DNA of 7,805 bases from Bordetella parapertussis (GTDB lineage Bacteria > Cyanobacteriota > Cyanobacteriia > PCC-6307 > Cyanobiaceae), in contig CALPMR020000140.1 in NCBI GenBank assembly GCA_943324725.2, positions 1 through 7,805 on the forward strand, in the 5' to 3' direction. The position numbers and the translations under genes were made by a program. Below the pieces are notes generated by a model that made no database searches, was not told the origin of the DNA, and saw nothing but the letters and a program-made list of their open reading frames with translations. Positions 1 through 5,749 of the stretch are shown here, piece by piece; the stretch's first letter is position 1; each line of letters begins with the position of its first letter.

Positions 1-1
1 G

Positions 2-853
2 GCGGTGCGCTGGCGCCTGACCCCGGTGGTGTACTCCCTGGCCTGCGCCCAGCGGCTGGTGGCCAGCCTGCGCACGATGGACGCGAGCCTCGATGTCCAT
101 CTCGAGATCGACAGCGGCATGGGCCGGGTCGGTGTCACCCCCGAGGAGGCCCTGGGGGTGGCCCGCCTGCTGCGGGGGGCCGGGGTGGTGCGGCTCAGTG
201 GCGTCATGACCCACCTGGCCAGCGCCGATGATCCAGCCGCCGATCAGCACACCGAGGAGCAACTGGCCCGTTTTGAAGCGGCCGTCGCCATGATCCGCGC
301 CGAGAGTGACGAGCCCCTGATCATCCATGCCGCCGCCACCTCCGGCGCCGTGCGCTTCGCCAACGCCCGCTGCGACATGGTGCGCCTCGGTCTCGGCCTC
401 TACGGCCTCTATCCCTCGCCGGCCGTGGCCGCGGCGATCGAACTGGAACTGGCGGTGGCGTTCCTCAGTCGGCTGGTGCAGGTGAGTCTGCTGCGGCGCG
501 GCCAGCGGGTGGGCTACAACGGCACCTACGTGGTCACGGCCGAGCAGCAGCGCATCGGCATCGTGGCCGCCGGCTACAACGACGGCGTGCCCTGGAGCTT
601 CTCCAACCGCGGCGAGGTGATGATTCAGGGCCAGCGGGTGCGGGTGCTCGGCCGGGTATCGATGGATTCCATGGCGGTGGATCTGTCGTCCCTGGCCGAT
701 GCCAGCGTCGGCGATGAAGTGCTGATCTTCGGAGCCCACGAGGGCCAGGTGCTGCGCCCCGAGGAAGCAGCCGCGTGCGCCGGCACCATCCCCTACGACC
801 TGCTGGTGACCATCGACAGCCGGCGGGTGCAACGGCTCTTCCGCGGCGACTGA
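2..853 (+). CDS. alr: Alanine racemase, C-terminal part (5' end outside window)
   Basis: PLP-dependent enzyme interconverting L- and D-alanine in the cytoplasm, supplying D-Ala for peptidoglycan. The frame is open to the window edge, so the GTG at 5 is an internal valine codon; roughly 100 N-terminal residues, including the PLP lysine motif, lie upstream. Counting from that valine, visible family landmarks are IDSGMGRVG (residues 35-43, substrate-binding Arg41), DMVRLGLGLYG (124-134, Arg127 facing the PLP pyridine nitrogen), VGYNGTY (169-175, Tyr171 the expected second catalytic base), AAGYNDG (188-194) and GRVSMDSM (216-223, active-site Met-Asp). The end is a normal C-terminal beta domain and the stop is TGA at 851-853. 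No key visible residue is missing. Family assignment is secure; the gene symbol rests on the single-domain alr pattern. The next gene is a tRNA, so it is probably the last protein gene of its transcript. Confidence 0.95.
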   Translation, partial: AVRWRLTPVVYSLACAQRLVASLRTMDASLDVHLEIDSGMGRVGVTPEEALGVARLLRGAGVVRLSGVMTHLASADDPAADQHTEEQLARFEAAVAMIRAESDEPLIIHAAATSGAVRFANARCDMVRLGLGLYGLYPSPAVAAAIELELAVAFLSRLVQVSLLRRGQRVGYNGTYVVTAEQQRIGIVAAGYNDGVPWSFSNRGEVMIQGQRVRVLGRVSMDSMAVDLSSLADASVGDEVLIFGAHEGQVLRPEEAAACAGTIPYDLLVTIDSRRVQRLFRGD

Positions 854-873
854 GACCGGGGGCTAAGCCAAGG

Positions 874-898
874 CCGTTCGCCGGCGCCGCCGGCACGG
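874..898 (+). terminator. GC-rich hairpin after alr, possible terminator without U-tract
   Basis: GCCGGC (880-885) pairs with GCCGGC (889-894) around a 3-base loop. After a 2-base bulge, CCGT (874-877) pairs with ACGG (895-898), giving about 10 pairs in all. It sits 20 bases after the alr stop and 37 before the tRNA. No T-run follows, so it is not a classic intrinsic terminator. It may only slow polymerase or protect the alr mRNA 3' end. Confidence 0.35.
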
Positions 899-934
899 GA
901 CCGTGAGGTGGTCAGGTAAGCTCACTGAGCCGCT

Positions 935-1023
935 GGAGAGGTGGCTGAGTGGTTGAAAGCGGCTCCCTGCTAAGGAGTTACAGGAGGCAACTTCTGTCGA
1001 GGGTTCGAATCCCTCCCTCTCCG
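935..1023 (+). tRNA. trnS-GCU: tRNA-Ser, anticodon GCU (reads AGC/AGU)
   Basis: A complete class II cloverleaf can be folded by eye. The acceptor stem GGAGAGG (935-941) pairs with CCTCTCC (1016-1022), with G1023 as discriminator base, as expected for serine. The anticodon stem GCTCC (962-966) pairs with GGAGT (974-978) through one G-T pair, around loop CTGCTAA (967-973); the anticodon GCT is at 969-971. A long variable arm of 7 pairs with loop GCAA (980-997) is typical of tRNA-Ser. The T arm is GAGGG-TTCGAAT-CCCTC (999-1015). CCA is not encoded (TTC follows), as is usual in cyanobacteria, so it must be added afterwards. Confidence 0.97.
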
Positions 1024-1028
1024 TTCCC

Positions 1029-1043
1029 GGACGATTTCCGTCC
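1029..1043 (+). other. Small hairpin in the tRNA 3' trailer
   Basis: GGACG (1029-1033) pairs with CGTCC (1039-1043) around a 5-base loop, 5 bases after the mature tRNA end. There is no T-tract behind it. It could be a 3' processing structure or chance. Nothing else is visible before the convergent gene ends at 1113. Confidence 0.25.
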
Positions 1044-1112
1044 AACTCTGCAACCGAGCCAGCCCTGAACCGCTGCCCCCCCGTCCCCGATCCGGGAGTC
1101 GGTGAGTCAGGT

Positions 1113-2045
1113 TCACCTCTGGCTGCAGGCCTGCAGCAACCCGGCGCTGATCGCGGGCAGCAGCTGCTCATCGCCGGCCGCCTGCTTCCCCTCGCTGAAG
1201 ACCACCAGCAGGAAGGGATTGGCCCCTTCCACCTCCACATAGGCGCCATCGTGACGCGCCTGGCTCATCCAACCGGCCTTGCTCCACAGCCGCGCCCCGC
1301 TCGGTAGACCAGCTCCGAGGAAGCCATCCACCTGGTTCTCCGGATCAGCCGCCCGTAGCGCCGGATCGAGCGAGCGGCTGAGCAGCTCCTGCATGCGTAC
1401 CGACGCGGGCGGCGACACCATGGCACCGGCGATCACGGCCTGCAGCAGCCGGGCGGTGGCGTCGGTGCTGAGGCGATTGCGGTTGCGCTGCTGAGCGCCG
1501 TAGAAATCCCGTTCCCTGCCGTAGGGGCCGTCCCCCCAGGTCTTCTGGCAGGCATTGCAGCCTTCCAGCTCGGGCCAGCCCAGGTCGGCCAGCCAGCCAT
1601 TGACGAGCTGCCGCTGGCGCCTCCAGGCGTCAAAGCGCTCCTGCGGCAGGGACGGACCACTGGTGGTGCCGCTGAGCAGATCGAGCACCAGGCCCGTGGC
1701 GTCATTGCTCGAATCGCGGATCATGTCAGCCAGGGCGCGACGCAATTCCTCGCCGTCCTCGAGCAGCTGGCGCTGCAACCAGGCCTCGGCAGCGATCAGA
1801 TACACCAGCTTCACCACACTGGCGGGATAGCACTGGCGATCGCCCGCCCAACTGGCTCCGCGCACCTGGAGCCTCGCCAGCCCTCTCGCATCCAGATTGG
1901 CGCCCTGTTGCAACAGGGAAACGGGATAGCGCAACCAGGTGATCGAGAGCTGCTGCGACAGCCCCGGCCGACCATCGCTCTCCAGCGACGCCACCAGCGA
2001 GCGCAGGGTCTGGTCCATCGACGGATCCGGGCTGTAGAACGCCAT
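1113..2045 (-). CDS. Class A beta-lactamase-fold serine hydrolase, probably not a true beta-lactamase
   Basis: Predicted 310-residue protein of the penicillin-recognising serine hydrolase superfamily. Counting from the ATG at 2045: SVVK (76-79) is the S-x-x-K box with nucleophile Ser76, SSN (112-114) is the S-x-N box, and KAG (256-258) is the K-x-G box before the last strand. NRLSTDATARLL matches the region ahead of the second half of the fold. I cannot find the omega-loop Glu-x-x-Leu-Asn that deacylates penicillin in class A lactamases, so a wall peptidase or acyl-transfer role is likelier than resistance. A CxxC (CNAC, 163-166) lies where the omega loop should be. No signal peptide or lipobox is visible. 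In-frame starts at 2081 and 2066 exist but run into the divergent gene. The 2045 ATG has a G-run (GGGGGG, minus strand) just upstream and leaves 19 bases to the neighbour. Substrate unknown. Confidence 0.8.
   Translation of the reverse strand: MAFYSPDPSMDQTLRSLVASLESDGRPGLSQQLSITWLRYPVSLLQQGANLDARGLARLQVRGASWAGDRQCYPASVVKLVYLIAAEAWLQRQLLEDGEELRRALADMIRDSSNDATGLVLDLLSGTTSGPSLPQERFDAWRRQRQLVNGWLADLGWPELEGCNACQKTWGDGPYGRERDFYGAQQRNRNRLSTDATARLLQAVIAGAMVSPPASVRMQELLSRSLDPALRAADPENQVDGFLGAGLPSGARLWSKAGWMSQARHDGAYVEVEGANPFLLVVFSEGKQAAGDEQLLPAISAGLLQACSQR
1836..1843. repeat. HIP1 palindrome GCGATCGC
   Basis: One copy of the highly iterated palindrome found in many cyanobacteria, in the extended form GGCGATCGCC (1835-1844), inside the serine hydrolase gene. 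It is the only copy I find in the window. Many beta-cyanobacteria carry far more, while marine picocyanobacteria are poor in it. Confidence 0.7.
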
Positions 2046-2064
2046 CACCCCCCAGACACGGTTC

Positions 2065-2799
2065 ATGGTGAGATTAGGCATCGGCGGCGAGACCGATCCC
2101 TTCGGCCAGAGCAGCCTCTGGCAACTGCAGCGTCCCCTCGATGCCTACAGCCGGCCCCAGGGGCCTGGACTGGCCACCCAGGTGGCGGCGGGGCGGCGAC
2201 TGCGGGTGCTGGAGAGAGACGCGGGCGGGCGGCTGCGGGTGCGGCTGCTGGAGGATGGCTACCCCTGCTGGCTGGAAGCCTCGGCACTGCGCAGCCACGG
2301 CCGGCCAGCCTCAGCGGCGCCACGGCACGGACTGCAGCGAGCCACGATCGCCCAGAGGCTCGAGCAGGTGCTGAGCTTTGCGTTGGCGGCGATGCAGAAG
2401 CCCAATATCTACTTATGGGGAGGCAACCTGGGGCCGGATTTCGACTGTTCCGGCCTGATCCAGACCAGCTTCGCCGCGGCGGACATCTGGCTGCCGCGCG
2501 ACGCCTACCTGCAGGAGCGCTTCTGCCAGCCCGTGGCCGTGCAGCCAGGCGTCACCAGCCTGCTGGAGCAGGGAGATCTGATCTTCTTCGGCACAGCGCG
2601 GCGATGCACCCATGTGGGGCTGCATCTGGGCGACGGTCGCTACCTGCACAGTTCCGGGCGGGAACACGGCCGCAACGGCCTCGGCATCGATGACCTCAAC
2701 CCCCGGAACCGGGATCCGGTGGCCCGCCACTACCGCCAGGAGCTGCGCGGCGCCGGTCGGGTGATGCACAGCCACGACGGCAGTCCCCTGCCCCCCTAG
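2065..2799 (+). CDS. NlpC/P60 cysteine peptidase with N-terminal bacterial SH3 domain (C40 family)
   Basis: Predicted 244-residue peptidoglycan peptide hydrolase, probably cleaving after gamma-D-Glu in L-Ala-gamma-D-Glu-diaminopimelate peptides, by analogy with the characterised Anabaena/Nostoc enzymes. Residues about 17-76 form the SH3b domain (LATQVAAGRRLRVLE; LLEDGYPCWLEASAL resembles the cyanobacterial versions). Residues about 94-235 form the NlpC/P60 domain. DFDCSGLIQ gives the nucleophile Cys128 (codon 2446-2448), THVGLHLGDG gives His183, and YLHSSG gives His195; the 12-residue His-His spacing agrees with the family as I remember it. No signal peptide is seen, which fits wall-peptide recycling in the cytoplasm. 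No Shine-Dalgarno precedes ATG 2065, so it may be leaderless. It is divergent from the serine hydrolase and 13 bases ahead of the glycosyltransferase, probably cotranscribed with it. Domain call secure; substrate inferred. Confidence 0.92.
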   Translation: MVRLGIGGETDPFGQSSLWQLQRPLDAYSRPQGPGLATQVAAGRRLRVLERDAGGRLRVRLLEDGYPCWLEASALRSHGRPASAAPRHGLQRATIAQRLEQVLSFALAAMQKPNIYLWGGNLGPDFDCSGLIQTSFAAADIWLPRDAYLQERFCQPVAVQPGVTSLLEQGDLIFFGTARRCTHVGLHLGDGRYLHSSGREHGRNGLGIDDLNPRNRDPVARHYRQELRGAGRVMHSHDGSPLPP

Positions 2800-2803
2800 G
2801 TTC

Positions 2804-2808
2804 AGGAG
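2804..2808 (+). promoter_or_regulatory. Shine-Dalgarno AGGAG for the glycosyltransferase
   Basis: AGGAG lies 4 bases before ATG 2813, in the 13-base gap after the peptidase stop. It is one of the few clear ribosome sites in the window and favours 2813 over the in-frame ATG at 2831, which has none. The spacing is on the short side. Confidence 0.6.
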
Positions 2809-2812
2809 CAAC

Positions 2813-3820
2813 ATGCGCCCCCAGCCGACCATGGCGGAGATCAGCCGTCCCAGTCTGTCGGTGGTGGTGCCCCTCTACAACGAAGAAGGCAGCCTCCCCC
2901 ATCTGCTTGAACAGCTGCTGGTGGCGCTCAAGCCCCTGGGCCGCAGTTTCGAGATCGTGCTCGTCGACGACGGCTCCCGCGACGGCACGGCCGCCCTGTT
3001 GCAGGACATGGCCGCCCGCACGCCGGAACTGGTGGCAGTGCTGCTACGCCGCAACTACGGCCAGACGGCCGCCATGGCGGCCGGATTCGATGCCAGCAGC
3101 GGCGAGGTTCTGGTGACTCTCGATGGCGATCTGCAGAACGATCCGGCCGACATCCCCCTGCTGCTGAATCAGCTCGAACAGAGTCAGCTCGATCTGGTCA
3201 GTGGCTGGCGCCATCAGCGCCAGGACAACACCATCAGCCGCCTGCTGCCCTCCCTGCTGGCCAACTGGCTGATCGCCCGGGTCACGGGAGTGAAGCTGCA
3301 CGACTACGGCTGCTCGTTGAAGGCCTACCGGCGCGAGGTGGTGGCCGACATGAATCTCTACGGCGAACTGCATCGCTTCCTGCCCGCCCTGGCCTTCATC
3401 GAAGGTGCCCGCATCGGCGAGGTGCGGGTGAACCACCATCCCCGCCGCTACGGCAAGAGCAAATACGGCATTGATCGCACCTTCCGCGTGTTGATGGATC
3501 TGCTGACGGTGTGGTTCATGAAGCGCTTCCTGACCCGGCCCATGCATGTCTTCGGCTTTGCCGGACTGGTGAGCCTGGGCACGGGCCTGGCGCTGGCCTT
3601 CTGGCTGGTGGGCGAAAAGCTCCTGCTGGGGGTGGACATCGGCAATCGCCCCCTGCTGTTGATGGCTGTTCTGGCGATCCTCAGCGGCGTGCAGCTCTTC
3701 AGTTTCGGCCTGCTGGCGGAGCTGCAGATGCGCACCTATCACGAAAGCCAGGGACGGCCGATCTATCGCGTCCGCAACACCTTGCGGGGTCGCGCACCGA
3801 GGCCTGGCCTGGAGGTCTGA
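2813..3820 (+). CDS. Family 2 glycosyltransferase, GtrB/DPM1-like (polyprenyl-phosphate sugar transferase)
   Basis: 335-residue membrane-associated GT-A enzyme expected to move a sugar from a nucleotide donor to polyprenyl phosphate for use outside the membrane. Motifs in order: SVVVPLYNEEGSL (16-28), EIVLVDDGSRDGT (47-59, Asp52/Asp53 nucleotide binding), RRNYGQTAAMAAGFD (79-93), VTLDGDLQNDP (101-111, metal-binding D104-G-D106), HDYGCSLKAYRR (163-174), LHRFLPAL (186-193) and RRYGKSKYG (211-219). Two hydrophobic helices follow at about 246-266 and 280-303, the GtrB layout, then a polar tail. Length is usual for the family. It sits directly behind the NlpC/P60 gene with its own Shine-Dalgarno, so they probably share a message. 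Which sugar and which final polymer are not readable from the sequence. The last 58 bases overlap the convergent HEAT-like gene. Confidence 0.93.
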   Translation: MRPQPTMAEISRPSLSVVVPLYNEEGSLPHLLEQLLVALKPLGRSFEIVLVDDGSRDGTAALLQDMAARTPELVAVLLRRNYGQTAAMAAGFDASSGEVLVTLDGDLQNDPADIPLLLNQLEQSQLDLVSGWRHQRQDNTISRLLPSLLANWLIARVTGVKLHDYGCSLKAYRREVVADMNLYGELHRFLPALAFIEGARIGEVRVNHHPRRYGKSKYGIDRTFRVLMDLLTVWFMKRFLTRPMHVFGFAGLVSLGTGLALAFWLVGEKLLLGVDIGNRPLLLMAVLAILSGVQLFSFGLLAELQMRTYHESQGRPIYRVRNTLRGRAPRPGLEV

Positions 3821-4329
3821 GGCCTGGGTTGGGAGAACGGATCCTGGAGTGCAGTCGCCTGGCTGCGACCACGGAACATCTGAATCGCCGCCGCGGCGTC
3901 GGCCATCACCAGGGGATCGGGATCCCTGAGGCCGCGGCGTAGCAGTGGTAAAACGCAGGGATGGCCCCAGAGGCGGGCCAGGGCCATGGCCTGACGACGA
4001 TCGGCGGCACTGCCATGGAAGCAACGCTCGATCTGGCGCATCAGAGCCTGCCGCTGGCGCACCGCCCCCGCCGGAGGGAACGGGGGGCCGGGTAACAATG
4101 GCGTTGAGCCCGCAACGGGGGGATGGCTGGAGATCTCCATGAGCACAGCAGCTGCAGCAGGCGACGAGGCCGGCTCCTGAACAGTGACCAGGGCAATCTG
4201 GGCCCGGTTGAGAGCCACCACGGAACTGGTGTCGACGGAGCGCAGAAAAGGGCTGGGCCGGCGCCGGGCACTCAGCCACAGGCCCGCAAGCAACGCGGCA
4301 GCAAGGGCACCGAGCAGGGAGGGATTCAT
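3763..4329 (-). CDS. Small membrane-anchored protein with a HEAT-like repeat, function unknown
   Basis: 188 residues, start ATG at 4327-4329, no clear Shine-Dalgarno. Residues 1-20 (MNPSLLGALAAALLAGLWLS) followed by ARRR form a signal anchor, suggesting attachment to a membrane with most of the protein on the other face by the positive-inside rule, or a single anchor. Residues about 25-90 are low-complexity and Pro/Ala/Ser-rich. Residues about 91-154 are helical, with one recognisable HEAT-type hairpin (VLPLLRRGLRDPDPLVMADA), the pattern found in protein-interaction or phycobilin-lyase-like scaffolds. The tail (155-188) is Arg/Pro-rich and is encoded partly opposite the glycosyltransferase end, so its sequence is constrained by that gene. 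It is divergent from psaI with 122 bases between starts, a placement that makes a link to photosystem I worth testing, but nothing in the protein itself shows one. Confidence 0.75.
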   Translation of the reverse strand: MNPSLLGALAAALLAGLWLSARRRPSPFLRSVDTSSVVALNRAQIALVTVQEPASSPAAAAVLMEISSHPPVAGSTPLLPGPPFPPAGAVRQRQALMRQIERCFHGSAADRRQAMALARLWGHPCVLPLLRRGLRDPDPLVMADAAAAIQMFRGRSQATALQDPFSQPRPQTSRPGLGARPRKVLRTR

Positions 4330-4451
4330 AGGCTGAAACGGCTCGGAAAACCGGGTGGGTTCTGCTGAACTTTTATGTCACCCAATCCAAGCGGCAAGAG
4401 TGGAGCAGAGGGGTCTCCTTACAGTACCGGCGGTTGTACGTGGCCAATGCC
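4330..4451. promoter_or_regulatory. Divergent promoter region between the HEAT-like gene and psaI
   Basis: These 122 bases must carry the start signals for psaI-psaL to the right and for the HEAT-like gene to the left. A possible plus-strand -10 is TACAGT (4420-4425, 4 of 6 to consensus), which would give a leader of about 20 bases; I see no convincing -35. GTAC occurs at 4424-4427 and again at 4436-4439, a possible operator-like spacing of 12. I could not fit the HLR1 (RpaB) box with its proper spacing. Confidence 0.35.
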
Positions 4452-4568
4452 ATGACTGGAGAATTCGCGGCCGCCTGGCTTCCATCCGTGCTTGTTCCCC
4501 TGGTGGGGATCCTCGGCCCTGCCGTTGCCATGGCCCTGCTGTTCAACGTGATCGAAGCGCGCGACTGA
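4452..4568 (+). CDS. psaI: Photosystem I subunit VIII (PsaI)
   Basis: A 38-codon gene ending in TGA 4566-4568. The product is a single-helix thylakoid membrane subunit of photosystem I that packs against PsaL and stabilises it at the trimer interface. The translation begins [19 protein letters not shown] and ends [14 protein letters not shown]. Family features are the short polar N-terminus, the Pro-bearing hydrophobic helix (about 10-33) and the LLF-x-x-IE ending; the length matches the 38-residue cyanobacterial protein. It is immediately followed by psaL, its structural partner. No Shine-Dalgarno is visible. A two-codon open frame, ATG-CCA-TGA, begins 5 bases upstream (4447) and its stop overlaps the psaI ATG. 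Confidence 0.92.
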   Translation: MTGEFAAAWLPSVLVPLVGILGPAVAMALLFNVIEARD

Positions 4569-4623
4569 TCTGTCCGCTGCCCAGACCCCTCACCGAGCCC
4601 CCTACCGAGTCCAAGAGCGCCCC

Positions 4624-5115
4624 ATGACCGTCACCCCCGTGGCCGACCCCTGCGTCGGTAACCTGGCGACCCCCGTCAACAGCAGCTATTTCACCCGGGC
4701 GTTCCTGAACGCTCTGCCCGCCTACCGCCCCTCGCTCTCTCCCAACCGTCGAGGGCTGGAAGTGGGCATGGCCCATGGCTTCTTCCTCTACGGCCCTTTT
4801 GCCATCACTGGGCCCCTGCGAGCCACCGAGTACTCCAGCACCGCCGGCCTTCTGGCCACCATCGGCCTGGTGTCGATTCTCACCGTGTGTCTCTCGATCT
4901 ATGGCACAGCCGGCAACGGCCCCAACGTCCAACCCCCGGACGTCACCATCGACAACCCCCCCGCCGATCTGTTCACCAAGGCAGGCTGGGCTGAGTTCGC
5001 CAGTGGCTTCTGGCTCGGTGGTTGCGGTGGCGCCGCCTTCGCCTGGTTCCTGTGCAGCACAGCCCTGGTCTCCCCGCTGGTGAACATCGCCGGTGGTGTC
5101 TGGAGCGTCAACTGA
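4624..5115 (+). CDS. psaL: Photosystem I reaction centre subunit XI (PsaL)
   Basis: 163-residue integral thylakoid protein that forms the trimer core of cyanobacterial photosystem I and binds chlorophyll and carotenoid. Hallmarks: [11 protein letters not shown] (11-21), [10 protein letters not shown] (31-40), the family signature [17 protein letters not shown] (42-58), GPLR (63-66), and hydrophobic helices at about 72-94 and 122-145. Length is in the usual range of 155-165. The loop between helices (about 95-119) is Pro/Asn/Asp-rich and looks lineage-specific. A weak AAGAG (4613-4617) lies 6 bases before the ATG. It lies 55 bases after psaI, almost certainly cotranscribed, and is closed by a strong terminator 55 bases after its stop. 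It faces psaB tail to tail. Confidence 0.97.
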   Translation: MTVTPVADPCVGNLATPVNSSYFTRAFLNALPAYRPSLSPNRRGLEVGMAHGFFLYGPFAITGPLRATEYSSTAGLLATIGLVSILTVCLSIYGTAGNGPNVQPPDVTIDNPPADLFTKAGWAEFASGFWLGGCGGAAFAWFLCSTALVSPLVNIAGGVWSVN

Positions 5116-5169
5116 GCCCTGAGCTCCAAAATCAGGCCTGAAATCCAATCAGATTTCGATGCCAACGGG

Positions 5170-5192
5170 GCCCCGCGCAAGCGGGGCTTTTT
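5170..5192 (+). terminator. Intrinsic terminator of psaI-psaL
   Basis: Perfect 7-pair stem GCCCCGC (5170-5176) / GCGGGGC (5181-5187) with a GCAA tetraloop, followed by TTTTT (5188-5192). GNRA loop, GC stem and U-tract make this a textbook intrinsic terminator for plus-strand transcripts. Confidence 0.93.
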
Positions 5193-5285
5193 GCTGTCTC
5201 TGATCGACTGAGCGCCGTTGAGTCGTGGAGTCGAGCCAGAGCGATAGCCCATCCGCAACCCACTGAACCCGAACAACAAGCCCCT

Positions 5286-5314
5286 GAGCTGCTCAACGAT
5301 CGAGAGCTGCTCAA
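5286..5314. repeat. 11-bp tandem-like direct repeat, period 18
   Basis: GAGCTGCTCAA occurs at 5286-5296 and again at 5304-5314. Each copy contains GAGC-TGCTC, so each is also nearly self-complementary. Only two copies exist, and the sequences following them diverge. Confidence 0.6.
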
Positions 5315-5731
5315 GGCGACTCTGGAAGAGCCCACCAGGAGCACAACGGCAAGACAAGGCATCGGCGCGAAACGACAAGATCACCGCCAAACAAAGATGA
5401 ACCTGCGCGCTGTGTCTCTGTCACGATCCTCAGGGCATGATTGGGGTTGCTTGGCAGGCCACCCAAACACTTGAAACAACAACAGATCAACCAGGCTGCC
5501 GCTTGACGGCTCAAGACGACAAGCGCAGTCCAGGCCCGATGCTGGCAGCACCCGAGTGGATGCTCGACGATGGCCGATGCAGCCGTCACTTCGCCACCGG
5601 GAACGAGAAGTCGCCAGCTGTTGACCTCGGCCAACATCCAGGATTGAACCGCCGAGCACGGAACAGAACCAGCCCATCGAGGAGGCTGCGGCCACTGATC
5701 CTGAGAGGGCCCAGGTGATGGGACTGCCAAC

Positions 5732-5749
5732 CCTTCTGCCAAGAGAAGG
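5732..5749. other. Hairpin in the spacer
   Basis: CCTTCT (5732-5737) pairs fully with AGAAGG (5744-5749) around a 6-base loop. No T-run follows on either strand, so it is not an obvious terminator. The right arm lies in the repeated AAGAGAAGGCC word. Confidence 0.4.

Noticed and set aside
863..1249. Minus-strand open frame of 128 codons over the tRNA-Ser
   Set aside because: It runs antisense through the tRNA and contains the well-known spurious peptide pattern (REGFEPST) that arises from translating the reverse of class II tRNAs.
3044..4279. 411-codon minus-strand open frame
   Set aside because: It is antisense to the glycosyltransferase and overlaps the HEAT-like gene in another frame. 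Its composition is Gln/His/Pro/Ala-rich, typical of a GC-rich shadow frame.
4411..4440. Possible HLR1 (RpaB) light-response box before psaI
   Set aside because: TTACA at 4419 and TTGTA at 4434 are 15 bases apart and the second is imperfect; the expected direct-repeat spacing is 12.
4461..4474. GAATTCGCGGCCGC, identical to an EcoRI-NotI cloning linker
   Set aside because: It lies in frame inside psaI and encodes the EFAAA stretch expected of a natural PsaI N-terminus; the flanking sequence is continuous, so a vector artefact is unlikely.
5311..5742. 143-codon minus-strand open frame in the psaL-psaB spacer, plus nearby shorter ones
   Set aside because: Cys/Trp/Leu-rich translation with no recognisable domain, no ribosome site, and competing frames of similar quality in the same place. 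The T/G-rich strand alone explains the hydrophobic look.
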